Assembly (NCBI RefSeq): GCF_048128805.1
Contig: NC_135997.1
Location: 8,116,616-8,180,615 of the forward strand
DNA from: Centroberyx gerrardi
Taxonomy: Eukaryota; Chordata; Actinopteri; Beryciformes; Berycidae
Length of the DNA: 64,000 nucleotides
Direction: 5' to 3'
The position numbers and the translations under genes are program-made. Below the pieces are notes generated by a model that did not search any database, was not told the origin of the DNA, and saw only the letters and a list, made by a program, of their open reading frames with translations. Shown in pieces: positions 27,925 to 40,017 of the stretch (its first letter is position 1; each line of letters begins with the position of its first letter).

Positions 27925-29013
27925 ATGGGTAAGAAGACAGAGCGGTATCTGCTGTTCCTGGTGTATTTGTCAGGGCTTGTTCCCCGTTCGACAGCGATTG
28001 TATTCTGGACAGCCTTGGTGGATATAAGTTACTTAAACAGCCAAAACCAGACTGTGAACCAATATTGTGAGTGCGGAGTGTACGGCCGCAACTCTCCCCT
28101 GGAGGGAGCCTCAGGCGTTGTTGCGCTGCCCAGCTTGGACCCTATGGGCTGCGTACAGGAACCAGTCTACAACCGCAGCTCCAGCACACCACCCTGGATT
28201 GCCCTGATCAAAAGGGGCAACTGTACCTTCAGCGAGAAGATAAATGCTGCCAAGCGGCAAGGCGCAGCTGGTGTGGTGATATATAATGGGGATGGCAAAG
28301 GGAACAGCACCACTCACATGGTACACTCTGATGCCACTGGTATCGTGGCTATCATGATTGGCAACATCCAAGGCATGGAAATCGCCAACTTGGTAAAGAG
28401 TGGAATAGAGGTTAATATGGTTATTGAGGTAGGTAGCCCCCACGGGCCCTGGATGGACACCTACTGGCTCTACTTCCTGTCCATCGCCTTCTTCATTGTG
28501 ACCGCAGCATCCATTGCCTACTTTGTGTTTATCTCTGCCCATCGTCTCCACAACCTGCGAATGCAGAGGCGCACCGATAGAAAGTTGAAGTCTGAAGCTA
28601 AGAAGGCGATCGGTCGGCTACAAGTGCGCACGATGAAGAAAGGGGATGAGGAAACGGGGTCTGACTCTTACACTTGCGCTGTGTGTATCGACTGCTACAA
28701 GGCAGGTGAGGCGGTGACAGTGCTGACATGCGGACACATCTTCCACAAGGTCTGCATCGAGCCCTGGCTGCTGGAGAAGAGGACCTGCCCCATGTGTAAA
28801 TGTGACATCCTGAAGGCCTTGGGGGTTGAGGGGGAGGAGAAAGAGAGCAATTTGTCGTTGTCACCAACAGAGGTCACTGTGATCACAGTGTCAGGAGGCG
28901 ATCCCCTGTATGAGGTTCCACTGACTGACCCACCAACCCCTGACCCAGAGACACACCAGCATCGCTATGACAACAGGGCCTTTGAGGAAGACTCACAGGT
29001 TGCTAGAGGATGA
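27925..29013 (+). CDS. rnf128: GRAIL/RNF128-type PA-TM-RING E3 ubiquitin ligase, intronless
   Basis: A 362-residue single-exon protein with a strong start context (ACCATGG). Layout: signal peptide to about residue 24; protease-associated domain about 40-170 with GVYG, SPLE, WIALIKRGNCTF and VAIMIGN; transmembrane helix about 181-204; basic juxtamembrane KKAIGRLQVRT; RING-H2 finger with C251, C254, C269, H271, H274, C277, C288, C291; then CPMCKCDILKALG and an acidic tail with a near-terminal FEED. The CDILKALG block after the RING points to RNF128/RNF133/RNF148/RNF150 rather than RNF13. These ligases sit in endosomal membranes and ubiquitinate membrane proteins; GRAIL restrains T-cell activation. 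No gene is expected here from the mammalian order. The lack of introns suggests a retrocopy or ancient intronless paralogue; the intact frame argues that it is functional. The paralogue name is less certain than the family. Confidence 0.85.
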   Translation: MGKKTERYLLFLVYLSGLVPRSTAIVFWTALVDISYLNSQNQTVNQYCECGVYGRNSPLEGASGVVALPSLDPMGCVQEPVYNRSSSTPPWIALIKRGNCTFSEKINAAKRQGAAGVVIYNGDGKGNSTTHMVHSDATGIVAIMIGNIQGMEIANLVKSGIEVNMVIEVGSPHGPWMDTYWLYFLSIAFFIVTAASIAYFVFISAHRLHNLRMQRRTDRKLKSEAKKAIGRLQVRTMKKGDEETGSDSYTCAVCIDCYKAGEAVTVLTCGHIFHKVCIEPWLLEKRTCPMCKCDILKALGVEGEEKESNLSLSPTEVTVITVSGGDPLYEVPLTDPPTPDPETHQHRYDNRAFEEDSQVARG

Positions 29014-30456
29014 ACAAGAGCAGCGACAACGACGACCAGCCAGAGCGGAGTTGAATTCCCTGTTTTAAATAGATTCACTTATTTTTCTGTGATAGATTTA
29101 AGCTGCCTGGCACAATGGAATCAAATTACACTGTCCCAAAAGGAGAAACCATGTCCACATTGCAATGCAGGCATGTTAATATAATTTAAAAAGCATTCCA
29201 AGGATTTAAATTGCTAATGCACCTTGTGTATATAGTTTCTTGCTTGGATGTCATTACATTTTCATTCTTTCTCTTGGTGCAAGTGTCCTATTATTGGGTG
29301 TGTTCATAAATTGGACCTCAGGGCCAGAATACATTCTGGCACTAAAATGGAATAGTGGTGAATTGGTGTCACTGTCATAATTCTCATTTGCATGCTTTCA
29401 GGACGCCACCCTGTCAGATGAGTCTGAGTGCACACTGAGCAGGGAGTTAAGAGAGGGAGAGCAGCAGAGCATTTGAATGTTTGAATTTGTAGCCAAATGT
29501 TACCAAACTAAACATCTAAGCTTGTTAGCAAGCTAGCTTCCATTCTTCACAGGGAAAATCACTCTCCCTCACAATTTGCCACAGCCTTTTAAATTCTGAG
29601 CAGAATTTATTACTGTAAGTTTGTGACTGACAATAATTTAACAGTTTGACTTTCTGCCTGTTCCAGTGGAATTTTTTTGTGTCAGGTTGGACTTATGAAC
29701 ACACCCATATGAACACACGCTCAACTGGAAATGTGGCATAGCACACATTGCAATGGGAGGACTGAATTACATCATCTAAGGGCTGAGCTTCTTTATAAAC
29801 ATGATCCATAGAAACATGTTTTCCCTAAATATGAAGAGTGATTGGTCAGTGTCATTCGTGGTCCGTTGGTAGGCCTATAGCTATGAGCAATGGAAAATCC
29901 TAGTAATAGTGCAATAAATTCCATACTGTGCCTGATATATCTACAAAAAGATACCTTGGCTGTTATATAGGGGGCAAATTATCTTTATGTGTTTTGGTTT
30001 TTGAATATCAATATGATATTGAGATTGATTTATCAATCCTGAAATTCTATCTGTTTATGAAAAGGTAATGGATTGATTCCTTCTCTAAACAACCAATTCT
30101 GGTGTACTTCCACAAATTGTTTTCTTGAACAAGTCTTCCAGTCTTTTCCCTTGAATTATTTGAAATGGAGTTCGTTAAATTTCTAAGGTCTACCTCTGAA
30201 CTCTCACATGTACAAATTTAGACCATGTAAAAAATTTTTAGCAGTTTAACTTGTCTCTTGGTAAATGATGAAGCTAAAGAATTGTTTCAGTTCTTTGTTT
30301 GCTGGTGGCAATGTGTTGATTATGGTACTTAATATATTTTTCTATAGTGAATCATTTTCTCCACTGTATTTACAGATTCCAGTCTTCAATTGTTACATAA
30401 AAATGAATATCACTTGCTGTATTAAATCACATTGATGCTTATTAGAATACAATAAA
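29014..30456 (+). other. Probable 3' UTR of the RNF128-like gene
   Basis: AT-rich sequence without exons. Canonical AATAAA hexamers occur at 29913-29918 and 30451-30456, either of which could end the transcript. Confidence 0.45.
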
Positions 30457-30509
30457 TCCCTCAAAATGAGGACGACCAAACGTGCATGCGTACTCGTATG
30501 AATGGTGTT

Positions 30510-30541
<32 letters not shown>

Positions 30542-30927
30542 ATCCTGTGTGAGTATACATTTGTACATCGAGTAAGCCTAAGTGTATGGCTAAGTAGGGT
30601 CTCGCAGTAAGAGTAATGGTGCCTAAAGTTCCCTGTGACTGCCGGAGATGAGTGAGACTGTAATTACCTCTGCACAGGAGGGAGCCGATCCTCTCACACC
30701 TTGAGCCTGAGCTGGATAATCAGCGGCATTCGCACGCAGTAATAGGGCCAGACCCAAGCCGGGGAAGGGATATGCAGCTGTGCGGCAATGGAGAGGACAG
30801 ATGACCCCCACTCCCCCAGGATGGAGCTAATAAAAACCAGGCAACTTATTAGCAGGAAGCAGCACAGCAGACTGACTCGGTTCACTTTCTGAGCCCTGGA
30901 CCGTAGAGCTCCCCCTCCCAAGCCTCT
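30457..30927. other. Non-coding stretch, possible regulatory element
   Basis: Apart from a (GT)n tract at about 30518-30541 the sequence is non-repetitive and balanced in composition. No exon can be drawn. The 30600-30860 part looks like single-copy DNA of the kind often conserved near developmental genes, but conservation cannot be seen from one sequence. Confidence 0.3.
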
Positions 30928-31180
30928 AGAGTTCTAGAATGTCCTACTCAAGTAGAAGTATTGTTACTTTGCTGAGATTTTACCTCAGTAGGAGTAAAAG
31001 TACTGGTGTAAAAATCTACTTAAGTAAAAGTAAGAAGCGGCTCTTTTATAATGTACTCAGAGTAAAAAAATACTGAGCTACTTTTTTGAAGATGTGATTT
31101 TTCCCATGCAGTTCTAAAAGGACGAGAGGACAGAGTTCAAACTAGGTTCTTTTAATTCTAAAATTTGAAAGTGCACAAAC

Positions 31181-31655
31181 AAAGTAAAGCCAGGTTTTTA
31201 TTTATTAGTAGTAGTCCTATTATTAGTATTACTATTATCATTATTATTTGATTAGATTATTTATTTAGGTATTTATTTATTTCTTTTTTCATTTTTTATT
31301 TTTATTTATTTATTTTTATTATTATTTTCTCCTATGCTATATGCCTAGGTATTACGCGGGCATGCATAGGGAGTTATCCGAAGCCAGCCAGGGGAGGGGA
31401 AGGGAGTAAGCTAGGGTGGGGTGGGGTGGGGTGGGGTGGGGTGGGGAGGGGAGGGGAGGGGAGGGTGGGATAAAATGTTAGGTTTCTTTCTTTTTTTTTC
31501 TCTTGAATTACACTGTCCGCAACAATGTGTTATGGAGATGCACGGACACATATGAATGTGATACATGCGGGTATGTGTATATGATTTATTATCGTCACAC
31601 CGTAAAGAAACAAAATAAAAATTTGATCACAAAAAAAAAAAAGTAAAGCCAGGTT
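31181..31655 (+). mobile_element. 5'-truncated poly(A) retrotransposon insertion with 15-16-bp target duplication
   Basis: AAAGTAAAGCCAGGTT occurs at 31181-31196 and again at 31640-31655. Between them lies foreign sequence ending in AAAATAAAAATTTGATCAC plus an A-run. The insert includes a GGGGT/GGGGA repeat and an AT-rich left part. It has the AATAAA, A-tail and long direct repeats of a LINE-type insertion on the plus strand. The family was not identified. Confidence 0.8.
31413..31469. repeat. (GGGGT)n/(GGGGA)n G-rich repeat
   Basis: About ten G3-4 runs spaced by single T or A bases, inside the retro-insertion. Compatible with G-quadruplex folding on the plus strand. Confidence 0.8.
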
Positions 31656-32081
31656 ACTCTTCTCACTGTGAACGGCTCCATAACTGGCCAGTTTACGTTA
31701 GTCCAGTTTCTGATGCTTATGTAGAGCCACAAAATCTGTACTCTGTAATGGATGTGATTTAAAATGTAGCTAGAAAAGTACAATACTTCAGCAAAAGTGT
31801 ACTAGTAGTAGTAAAAGTAAAATTACTGACTTTTAAAAATGGTAGTTTAAAAAAGCTACTCAATTACAGTAACATGAGTAAATGTAATGATTAGTTACTT
31901 CCACCCTTGTCTCCACCCATAGCTCAGGCTCTGTCAATCTACCTGATTTGGCCTCTACACCTTTCTCCTGCCAGCCTGCTTAAACTTTTTTATCTTGAAA
32001 AAAGAACAAGAAAGGAGCGCTTCTTGGATCTGAGGTAATGGAGGTGAAACAGCTGCTCTGTGGTTGGTGGATACAAGACCT

Positions 32082-32200
32082 AAAAAATATGCTAGGGATA
32101 TTCCATGCCAGTCAGGTAAGGTACATGGCATGAATTCATTCCTTTATTTCCTCATATGTACCTTACGTGACTGGCAAGGAATATCCCTAGTATATTTTTT
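32082..32200. repeat. 119-nt near-perfect foldback (44-bp arms)
   Basis: The arms 32082-32125 and 32157-32200 are inverted copies matching at 41 of 44 positions and separated by a 31-nt loop. Each outer end is an A6/T6 run. TA dinucleotides at 32081-32082 and 32201-32202 could be a Tc1/mariner-type target duplication, so it may be a tiny foldback element. It could also form a microRNA-like hairpin if transcribed on either strand. Confidence 0.85.
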
Positions 32201-32202
32201 TA

Positions 32203-34965
32203 CACTTTTTTATATTTGCCCCTGCACCTCTACCTGGCCCACACACACTCACACATACACAGGCTTGACTTTTCCTCGGTTTCAAGGTGCAGTGATAAAC
32301 CTATCAGTCGTCGGGCTACCGGCGGAGGTGGTGAGACTTGTGAGCCACATTAAAATTCCTCTTTATGGCAGGGTGCTAAAAAGAAAAAAAAAATATTAAA
32401 GATTGAAAGGCTATCTGAGACGAGGGCCAGGCGTGTTCCAATTAAGCTGCCTATTTTCTCCCATGGTGTTCCCTCTCCCCTCCTAGGGCGATGTGTACTG
32501 GATTTGAGGCCAGCGCTGTGAGCTCACTATTCAGAGGTCAGATGGTTATAGTGGTATCACAGCGAGACAGAGAATCAATACGGAGCTAACTGGCCAGCCT
32601 GGGAACAACTGGCACGGCCTGGGTTAGAGGCAGCTTCAGTGGTGGCGCTCCTCTGATTTATTGCAGTTGTTAAAGAGAAAATTGAGTCAGAAGGTTTTCA
32701 TTTAATGGCATACTAGTCGGTGGCTGTACTCTAATACCAGGCTTGACCTTCAGTTCCAGATAGGAATCAAACTCAGTGGAAATAACTAGTGGCCTGTGAG
32801 CTTAGCTGCTCTTATACAGTCCGGTCACATTGTAGTACCGCATGGTTTCTACGGCGCAGGGAAAACCTAGGCTGGAGACTGAATAGAAAACAGAAGAAGT
32901 AAGTTCGTGGGTATAAAACAGGAGGGCCTTGCTTCATGATCCATGCTTCATGACGGTGCTCAATGCCACTTCTCACTTTGTCCCAGTGAATGTTATGTGA
33001 TAGCACTGTAACACCACCTGCTGGAGAAAATTACTAACCGCAGTGAATTTGCATTCTGAATCCCAGAAAGGGTAAAATTGCTTACAAGCCAGTCCCATCC
33101 TCTCTTTCTGGCCTTCATGTACTGGGGCAATTTATTGCTTGAGTGGAAAGTACAGAGTAATAAATTGTACCATAATGAAACTGAGCACTTCTCTGGCCGT
33201 TTACTTTAATAGGCCAGTTGAAGAGTTCTACTGGTCTTCTTCATCGTCGGCCCCCTGTAAATCTTTATGGAGACCTCAGCATCACTTAGGCTGTGCTTGT
33301 GTGGTGTGCATATATATATACTGTATATATATATATGTGTGTGTGCATGTGTGTGTGTATGCTCTGTGCTTGTGTGTGCAGTTTCAGCTCAGAGAAAGCC
33401 TTTCTAATTAAATTACAGTAGTCGGTCTTGTCTCAGGCTCTCTTGTCCCAGACTCTCTGAGTAATTATCCTAATGAAGGGGGGGGATTTGATTACAAAAG
33501 TGCAGCGGGAGAAACAAATGAATCCATTTGGTCAATAAGTAGTTCATAAAACATTTCTTTCTTCTGTTGCTGCCTACACAGAATATTAGATCAGATGCCT
33601 TGGTAAATATATTATCCCCCGCTCCACATCTTGATCATTTCGGAGGCTCTGTGATGAAGTGGAAACTAGTCACAAGTCTATTGGACAAACAGCAGAGTTT
33701 CCTTTATAGTCATATCTAATTAGAGCTGAGCAAAAAATTTCAAATTTCTAGCGAGACTCTAGCTCCTCTTTGTTCACAATTGTAGTTTCCGTGAATGCCA
33801 TTGAATGTTGCGCTGCTAGTCTTATCTAATGGGGTAAAGTCCACTTAGGTGCTGTGTGTATGTTTATGTCTTTAACACATCCAGGTGTGTGAGAGTCAGG
33901 CTGCTAGCTGTTGTCAGCCCAATCCTCTTGAGTCCCTTTGTTGTCTACCTCAGGCCCTTGCTTCCTGTTGTTGGCAGATCAGATAGTGCTGAGTGCACCT
34001 AAATACACCGGTCACTAAGGAGGGACAAAACATCTCTCATCCTGTGTCATTGTCGCTACCGCGCTGTCTTGTCCTGTCCCTCGATTCCCTGGCCAGCTCA
34101 CCCCCCGCTGCCCTCTTTTCCTGCTGACAGACAGCAAAGGAGGGAGGAGGGAGGTGTGGGGGGGGGGAGGCAGGAACAGAGAGGAAGGGATAGAGAGGAT
34201 GTCAGAGGAAGAAACACCTCCTCCTCCCCCTCTCTGCAACTCGTCCACAGCTTAATAGCAGGGGAAGGAAGTGATGTCACAGGCTTATCTCTGTCCCAGG
34301 CGACGGTTCAGCCGTCCACACCGCAGAAAGGAAATGAGCCTTTCATGTTTTTCTTTGTGTCACTCTTTCCAATTTTAAACTCATCATTTGTACAAAGTGC
34401 TGAGTCTGGTTCAGTGTGTTGTAGCTGCTACTGTGCGCCGTGTCTTAATGATTTAAACTCTGCCATCTACTGGAGAGATATTAATATTGCATTATTTTGA
34501 CTAGATGAGAGATCATCGGAAGCCAGTTCATTCATGGTTTTATGGAAAAGTGACGGGCCACTTGTGATGTTCTGCAGGTTCGTCGTCAGTCTGTCACCCA
34601 TGGGTTATATGGGTTACATCCTCTTTGATACCTAACACCGTTTCACACAAGCTGCTATAAACAGCCCTACTAAACAAAGTGTCGCCGTGTCTGCCGTGTG
34701 TGTCTTTATGTAAGTGTGTGTGTGTGTGTGTGTGGGGTGGGGTCGGGTGGGGTGGGGGGATATTAGTAGGTCAGAGTGTGTCTCTTAGATTTGTTTTTGA
34801 TCATTGACACCTCTCTCTTTGTGGCATTTCATGCTTTGTGGTGCTAGAGAGACTTGTCATTCCCTTCTGCCCTTTCAGATTCCCACTTGACAGTAGTCAT
34901 GTTAGATCAAACATTCATGCATGTAATACCGCCATGCCCACCCCAACACATCTATTGCACACACG

Positions 34966-34966
<1 letters not shown>
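32203..34966. other. Gene-poor interval
   Basis: No supported exon or RNA gene. Contains a TATA-palindrome near 33310-33335 and a G-rich stretch near 34735-34760. The stretch 33390-33560 is non-repetitive with TAAT-type cores. Confidence 0.4.

Positions 34967-35020
<54 letters not shown>
34967..35020. repeat. (CA)n microsatellite
   Basis: About 26 CA units with two early CG interruptions, followed by an A/G-rich purine tract. Confidence 0.95.
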
Positions 35021-35023
<3 letters not shown>

Positions 35024-35636
35024 GAGACAGGGAGGAAGAGTCCGAGAGAGAAAGGGGGAGACAGACGGAAAGAAATAGATGGCATATCGGCCTCAAGAGA
35101 AACACACCTTTAAAGCAGAAAAGGTCTGAGAAACATGTCTGCATTCACAATCAGCCTCTGTCTCAACAGCCCCCCGTCTGCCAAAATGATGCCTCAGCAC
35201 TGCGTCTGCACCTGTCTGGGACCGGCCCTGTACTTATCAAACCAATTTACTCAGTATAATCCAGAATATTAGAGCCCTGTTTGGTTCTCCCGTCAATAGG
35301 CTTATTTGTATTTACTTCATGGAAATGATTTGTCAGCATTCCTCTGTCTCAAGGATTGAGCTGTACACCATCAGACGGTAAAACTATCCTCTCGTCTCAC
35401 GCTGAATGTTGATGGCCCGAGGCAAGGTTTCAACCAAAGTTTCCTCTTAGAAGAAACTGCCACTCAGCACAGTTTGACGACAGGAATCAATGATCAAGCT
35501 GCTTTTCATCAACTCACGGCATTTCATTTTATTCATACAGATCTTTGCGGAGGCTCGCTTTTCAGAAATGTCAATAGCACATGTGTGTATGCGCGTGCAT
35601 TTGTGTCGATTTGCGGTGTGGTGTACTGTATTTACA

Positions 35637-35689
<53 letters not shown>

Positions 35690-38600
35690 TGCTTTATCCC
35701 AGCAGTCCATCCATCCAGTCTGGTTAACTCCTCGTGTGTCCTGTTGCCTGTGGCGATTAATTAATGACCCATTTGCTTAATTGCAGAGAGCTAGCAGGGC
35801 AGACAGAAAGGCAAAAGGGGCACTAGATGGGGGGGGTGTGTGTTTGTGTTAGCGGGGTAAGGGAGAGAGCAGGTGAGAGGGAGGGCTGGAAAAAAAGAAA
35901 ACTACTGTCAGTTGAGAAACTTTAGTGTGCGCAGGTCCAAGGGCATTGTTGTCTGTTAACAGCACATTCAGCCTCCTCTCTCCCTCCTTGTCTTTCCCCG
36001 CTGGCGCTGTGTTCCCCTGTCCCGCTGCAGATATGTTGCTGGCTCGTCGCGTGTGTGTGTGTGTGTGTGTGTCGGAGCGCGTTAAGTGTCTCCATCCATT
36101 GTGCGTGCGGGTTTATATGTGTCTATTGTGGTACAACAGAAGCTTCGGGTCCTTTTCTGTCTCTCTCTTTCTCTCTCTGTGTCATTGCGCTGAATGTGCT
36201 TTCCTGAACGGAGCGCACACTGACAACAGTCACCTATTCACTCTGACCATCTGCCGCAGCCCTGCCTGGGCTTCCCTACACAGTTTGTCCACAATCTGTG
36301 GCTGCCATTTGGTTTACCAATAAAGGGCTCTTGGAGGTTTTGTCTGCAGTTTTTTTTACATCAGGGGTCAGTGCTGGGTCATGGCTCAGCTCTCTGTATG
36401 AATGTTCAACAAATATTTATTTAAAGTAGTCTAGATGCACATAAAGTGTTGTTACTCATTCTTTGGTAGGGCCAGACAGTTCTGCCAGGGTGCTGATATT
36501 TGTGTCTTTGCTTCAATCCACATGCATTATTGTCTCTTGTAGATTACAGTTAGGGTTAGGTTTAGAGTTAGATACATCTGTAAAGGAAAGTATTAATTGG
36601 AATTTATTTGATACTGATGTGGAGAAATGACATGCTATTATAAAAAGGAACAGTCAGTAGACAAATCACAGAGGACATTTTAACCTAAAACATAGCTAGT
36701 TGTATTGGATCGAAAGATTTTGTCTCAGTTGGGCCCCACTCTGTAATGCAGAACAGACCCGACATGTAAACGCTTACCCAATTTTTGTTATTTTTGTGTG
36801 TGTGTGTGTAGGGAGTATCTGTTTCTCTTTTTGTGTAAGAAGCTACTTGGAGACACGTGTAAACAGCAGTATCAGGTGGCTCATAGATAGATTATGGTTT
36901 AGGATTTGTAATTAGGTAATGAGAGTAACATTCAGGGTAAACTTTCTAACTGTAAACTGTACCAGACTATACTCAATCTTGCTTTTTCTGTCTCCACTTT
37001 ATTCCTGCCTTCTCTGATGAATGGTAGTTTATGCGATAGTTTATTGTCTTATATATCATGCAATGTCCCTTACTGTGAGGTCCTGTTGTCTGTGTACCAG
37101 CATGTACTTACATATACATGACTTGTCTCTACACCAATATCACAAGACAAATTCCTGTACATTTATTGTAAATGGAAATTCAGATTCTGATTGTGATAAT
37201 ATCATCTCTGTTATGATGAAGACAGGAACTCCCTCCCTTCCTTCCTGTCATCCTACAGTAAATTCTCTCTTTTTTTGCCGTAGGCCCAGCACCATACGTT
37301 GCCCTGGAGTTTAACATATTGCCAGTTTAATATTTTGAAGTGTGCATGCCTGAAGGCGTGGCTAGAACAGCACAGACGTCACTAGGGACACATAATCTAA
37401 TACATCTCTATCCCTTCCAACTGTGCATTGTGTTTGTACGACGCGTCTTCCTTCAGCAGGCCCAGGTTTCTCTGCATTTGTATTCATGCCTTGTCACCAT
37501 GCCAGGGTGGGTTATGTCCGCTGGCTTAGGTTGGTGGATGCAGCAGATGCTTTCACAACGAGAGAGAGTACAGAAAGAGGAAGGGAACGGGAGAGAGAGA
37601 GAGAAGGGGGGAGGAGAGGTGGGTGGATGCAAGGAGGCTGGGACATTGGCTGTGTTGGCTGAACAGCGGCAGCCAGCCAGGGTTGAAAGACCGTAACAAT
37701 CCATCAGTGGTTAGACTCAGATAGACTCTGCAATAAAGGAGTAATGTTCACAAACAAGTAATGCTCAGATGAAAGCAGTCTAATATAGTTAGCTCCATTC
37801 AGAGAGTTCACTCTTCCGTGAGGCCACTTATTTTATTCAACAAGCGGGGAAAAGCTATGGGGCGGAAATCCAACCAAAGGCGCCTATCTGAAAGATGAAG
37901 CAGAGGATGTGATGTAGCAATCCTTTGTGCATTAATCCAGAGCGAGCATCAATACAGGCGCCCAATTCAGATGTTAAAAAGAATGATGTACCAACCCACG
38001 GACGGTTACTGTAGAGGACATCAGGCTAAATCATCATAGATCTACAGGATCATCACATAAATAGCAGAATTCATTAACCACCTAATGTAGATGCTGCAGG
38101 GTTCAGTGTGTGTGTGTGGGCGTGTCACTGGGGTTATCGACAGGGCATCTTTCATCCTGTTTCATTGTGTTAGGGATAATGAGTATCACAAATTGCAAAT
38201 GTGTATTGTAGTATTTAAAGTCACAATGAAATGAAAAAGTACATTTTCACCTTGCTAGCTAATTCTACATATCGTCACACCTATTTAACAATACATGACA
38301 AAAATAAATCATAAAAGTCTTTATTTTTTTTGTATCTTTATATCAATATGCCATTACTTTTAACTCCTGGGAAACAATGTATCTTTAGTGGTTACTAAAA
38401 ATTCCAACCAGTAGATTTTGAACAATCACCCCTCCACCCCTCTCATCTTATAAAACCTGCAACTTCATAACTTTCAATGTGATAGCCTACATGTGGCAAC
38501 ATGATACACGTTACGGTGCAACATGGTACATGGTTATGCTGCATTTTTGGGTGTTCACCACCGAAAACCCTGTTTCTTTTTCCTAAGAAACCATGGTTGC

Positions 38601-39970
38601 ATCCCTGGCTGGAATCTATGAATTTTGAAGAATCAGAATTTTGTGACATGCTCAAGATTATGTGCAAAGCTTTTTTGAAATTTTGAACAGTCCCTCCCTG
38701 CATTATGTCCCCAACATCCTATTTCAACCGGAGATACGTTGAATTACAAGTTTCAGCTTTTGTGTTTGCAAATTATAATGTGTACGTAAACACTACATTG
38801 CAGCTCACAATACACCTATTGATGCAGGATTCATTTATTTAAAGAATTTAAAGAAACTATATAGCCCTAAGTCATGTTTCTGTTTGATTTGTCCAGAAAA
38901 GTCATCTATACATACTGGAAAATGAGTTGCATGTACAAGCACACACCCACACAAATTAAATTAAAGTGAAGACTGAATGACTCATGTCTGGTTGTTCTAT
39001 ATCTTATTTAGGTAATGTAGTCTATTTGTGTCTGATTCATCTAAATGTTCGGGCTATTTCTATCTCTTTTAGCTCTAAGTGGCAAATGCTTGCAATGTAT
39101 CTTCTTTTGTAAGAGAAGACAAAAGGTGTTGTTGTTGCCAGAGGAGAATAGCGGGCATTGTCCTGATCTTCTATACGTGCAGGCATGGGTTACATCCCAC
39201 TGAAGGCTCTTTTGTCCAGGCAATGGGATAGCTGGGCTGAGCCGAGGCTGGAGCAGGGGGAGGGATCTGGAGCTGGAGGTAGGAAAGGGATACGAGTCCC
39301 TGGCTCCAGGTAGGGTCATCCAGAACACCATGTGACACCGCGTAAACAAAGAAGAGCCCGGCCTTAGGCTAGGAGAGGATCGTTACACCTAGGAGAGACA
39401 GAGAGAGAGAGAGAGGGAAGCACTTGACAGAGTTTGTTTGTGTTCACCTTCTCCAAACCGCAGCCGCTGCTCTTTGTGTGAGTTTCCTGTGTGGTCCAGA
39501 CAGCAGAGTACTGAGCTGGGATTTGTGGTTTAGGTGTGGTTAGGGATGCCATCAGGGGAATAGCGCAAAATATTTGGGATTTGTTAGATTTGGGTCGGCC
39601 CCCCGCACACACACACACACACAACACACACAAAAGGCACACAGACACAGATATACACACGTACACCTACACACATATATACACACACATTTTCTCCCTC
39701 CCTCCCTTGATATCCCCTTGTAAATAAATGTAATTTACAGCCACTGAGCAGTACGGTCCCTTAGAGTCCAGGCACGGCAAACTCGACTAAATCAACTTAG
39801 ACTACAACAACAGCTCGAACAGCAGGTTGGTCACTGAGCAACTGCTAGGAATACAGGATCAATGAGAGAGAGAGAGAGAGAGAGAGAGAGGGGGAAAGGG
39901 AGAGAGAGACAAAAAATGGCTAACAGTCTGAAATAAAAGGAGGGACGCACTTCCTTCAACCACAAGCATG

Positions 39971-39973
<3 letters not shown>
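35021..39973. other. Gene-poor interval with microsatellites
   Basis: No supported exon. (TG)n at 35640-35687, shorter GT tracts near 36050-36070, GA tracts near 37570-37605 and 39866-39890. Open frames here are low-complexity or lack domains. Confidence 0.4.
35640..35687. repeat. (TG)n microsatellite
   Basis: About 24 uninterrupted TG units. Confidence 0.95.

Positions 39974-40015
<42 letters not shown>
39974..40015. repeat. (CA)n microsatellite
   Basis: About 21 CA units. Confidence 0.95.

Positions 40016-40017
<2 letters not shown>

Larger units (their letters stand above)
30928..31909. mobile_element. hAT-type miniature element (copy 2), interrupted by a retro-insertion
   Basis: Shares the TCTAGAATGTCCTACTCAAG start area, the CCCATGCA.TTCTAAAAGGAC interior and the ACTTCCACCCTTG end with the element at 20128-20641. 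The outermost left dozen bases are missing. It is split at 31197-31639 by a poly(A)-tailed insertion. Confidence 0.75.

Noticed and set aside
27700-27925. A donor-like AGAGGTGAGT near 27716-27725 as a 5' UTR intron of the RING gene
   Set aside because: Possible but no convincing paired acceptor before the ATG was found, so it was not annotated.
34838-35113. Open frames with long His-Thr or Cys-Val runs
   Set aside because: Translation of a CA/GT microsatellite; the same artefact recurs at all dinucleotide tracts in the window.
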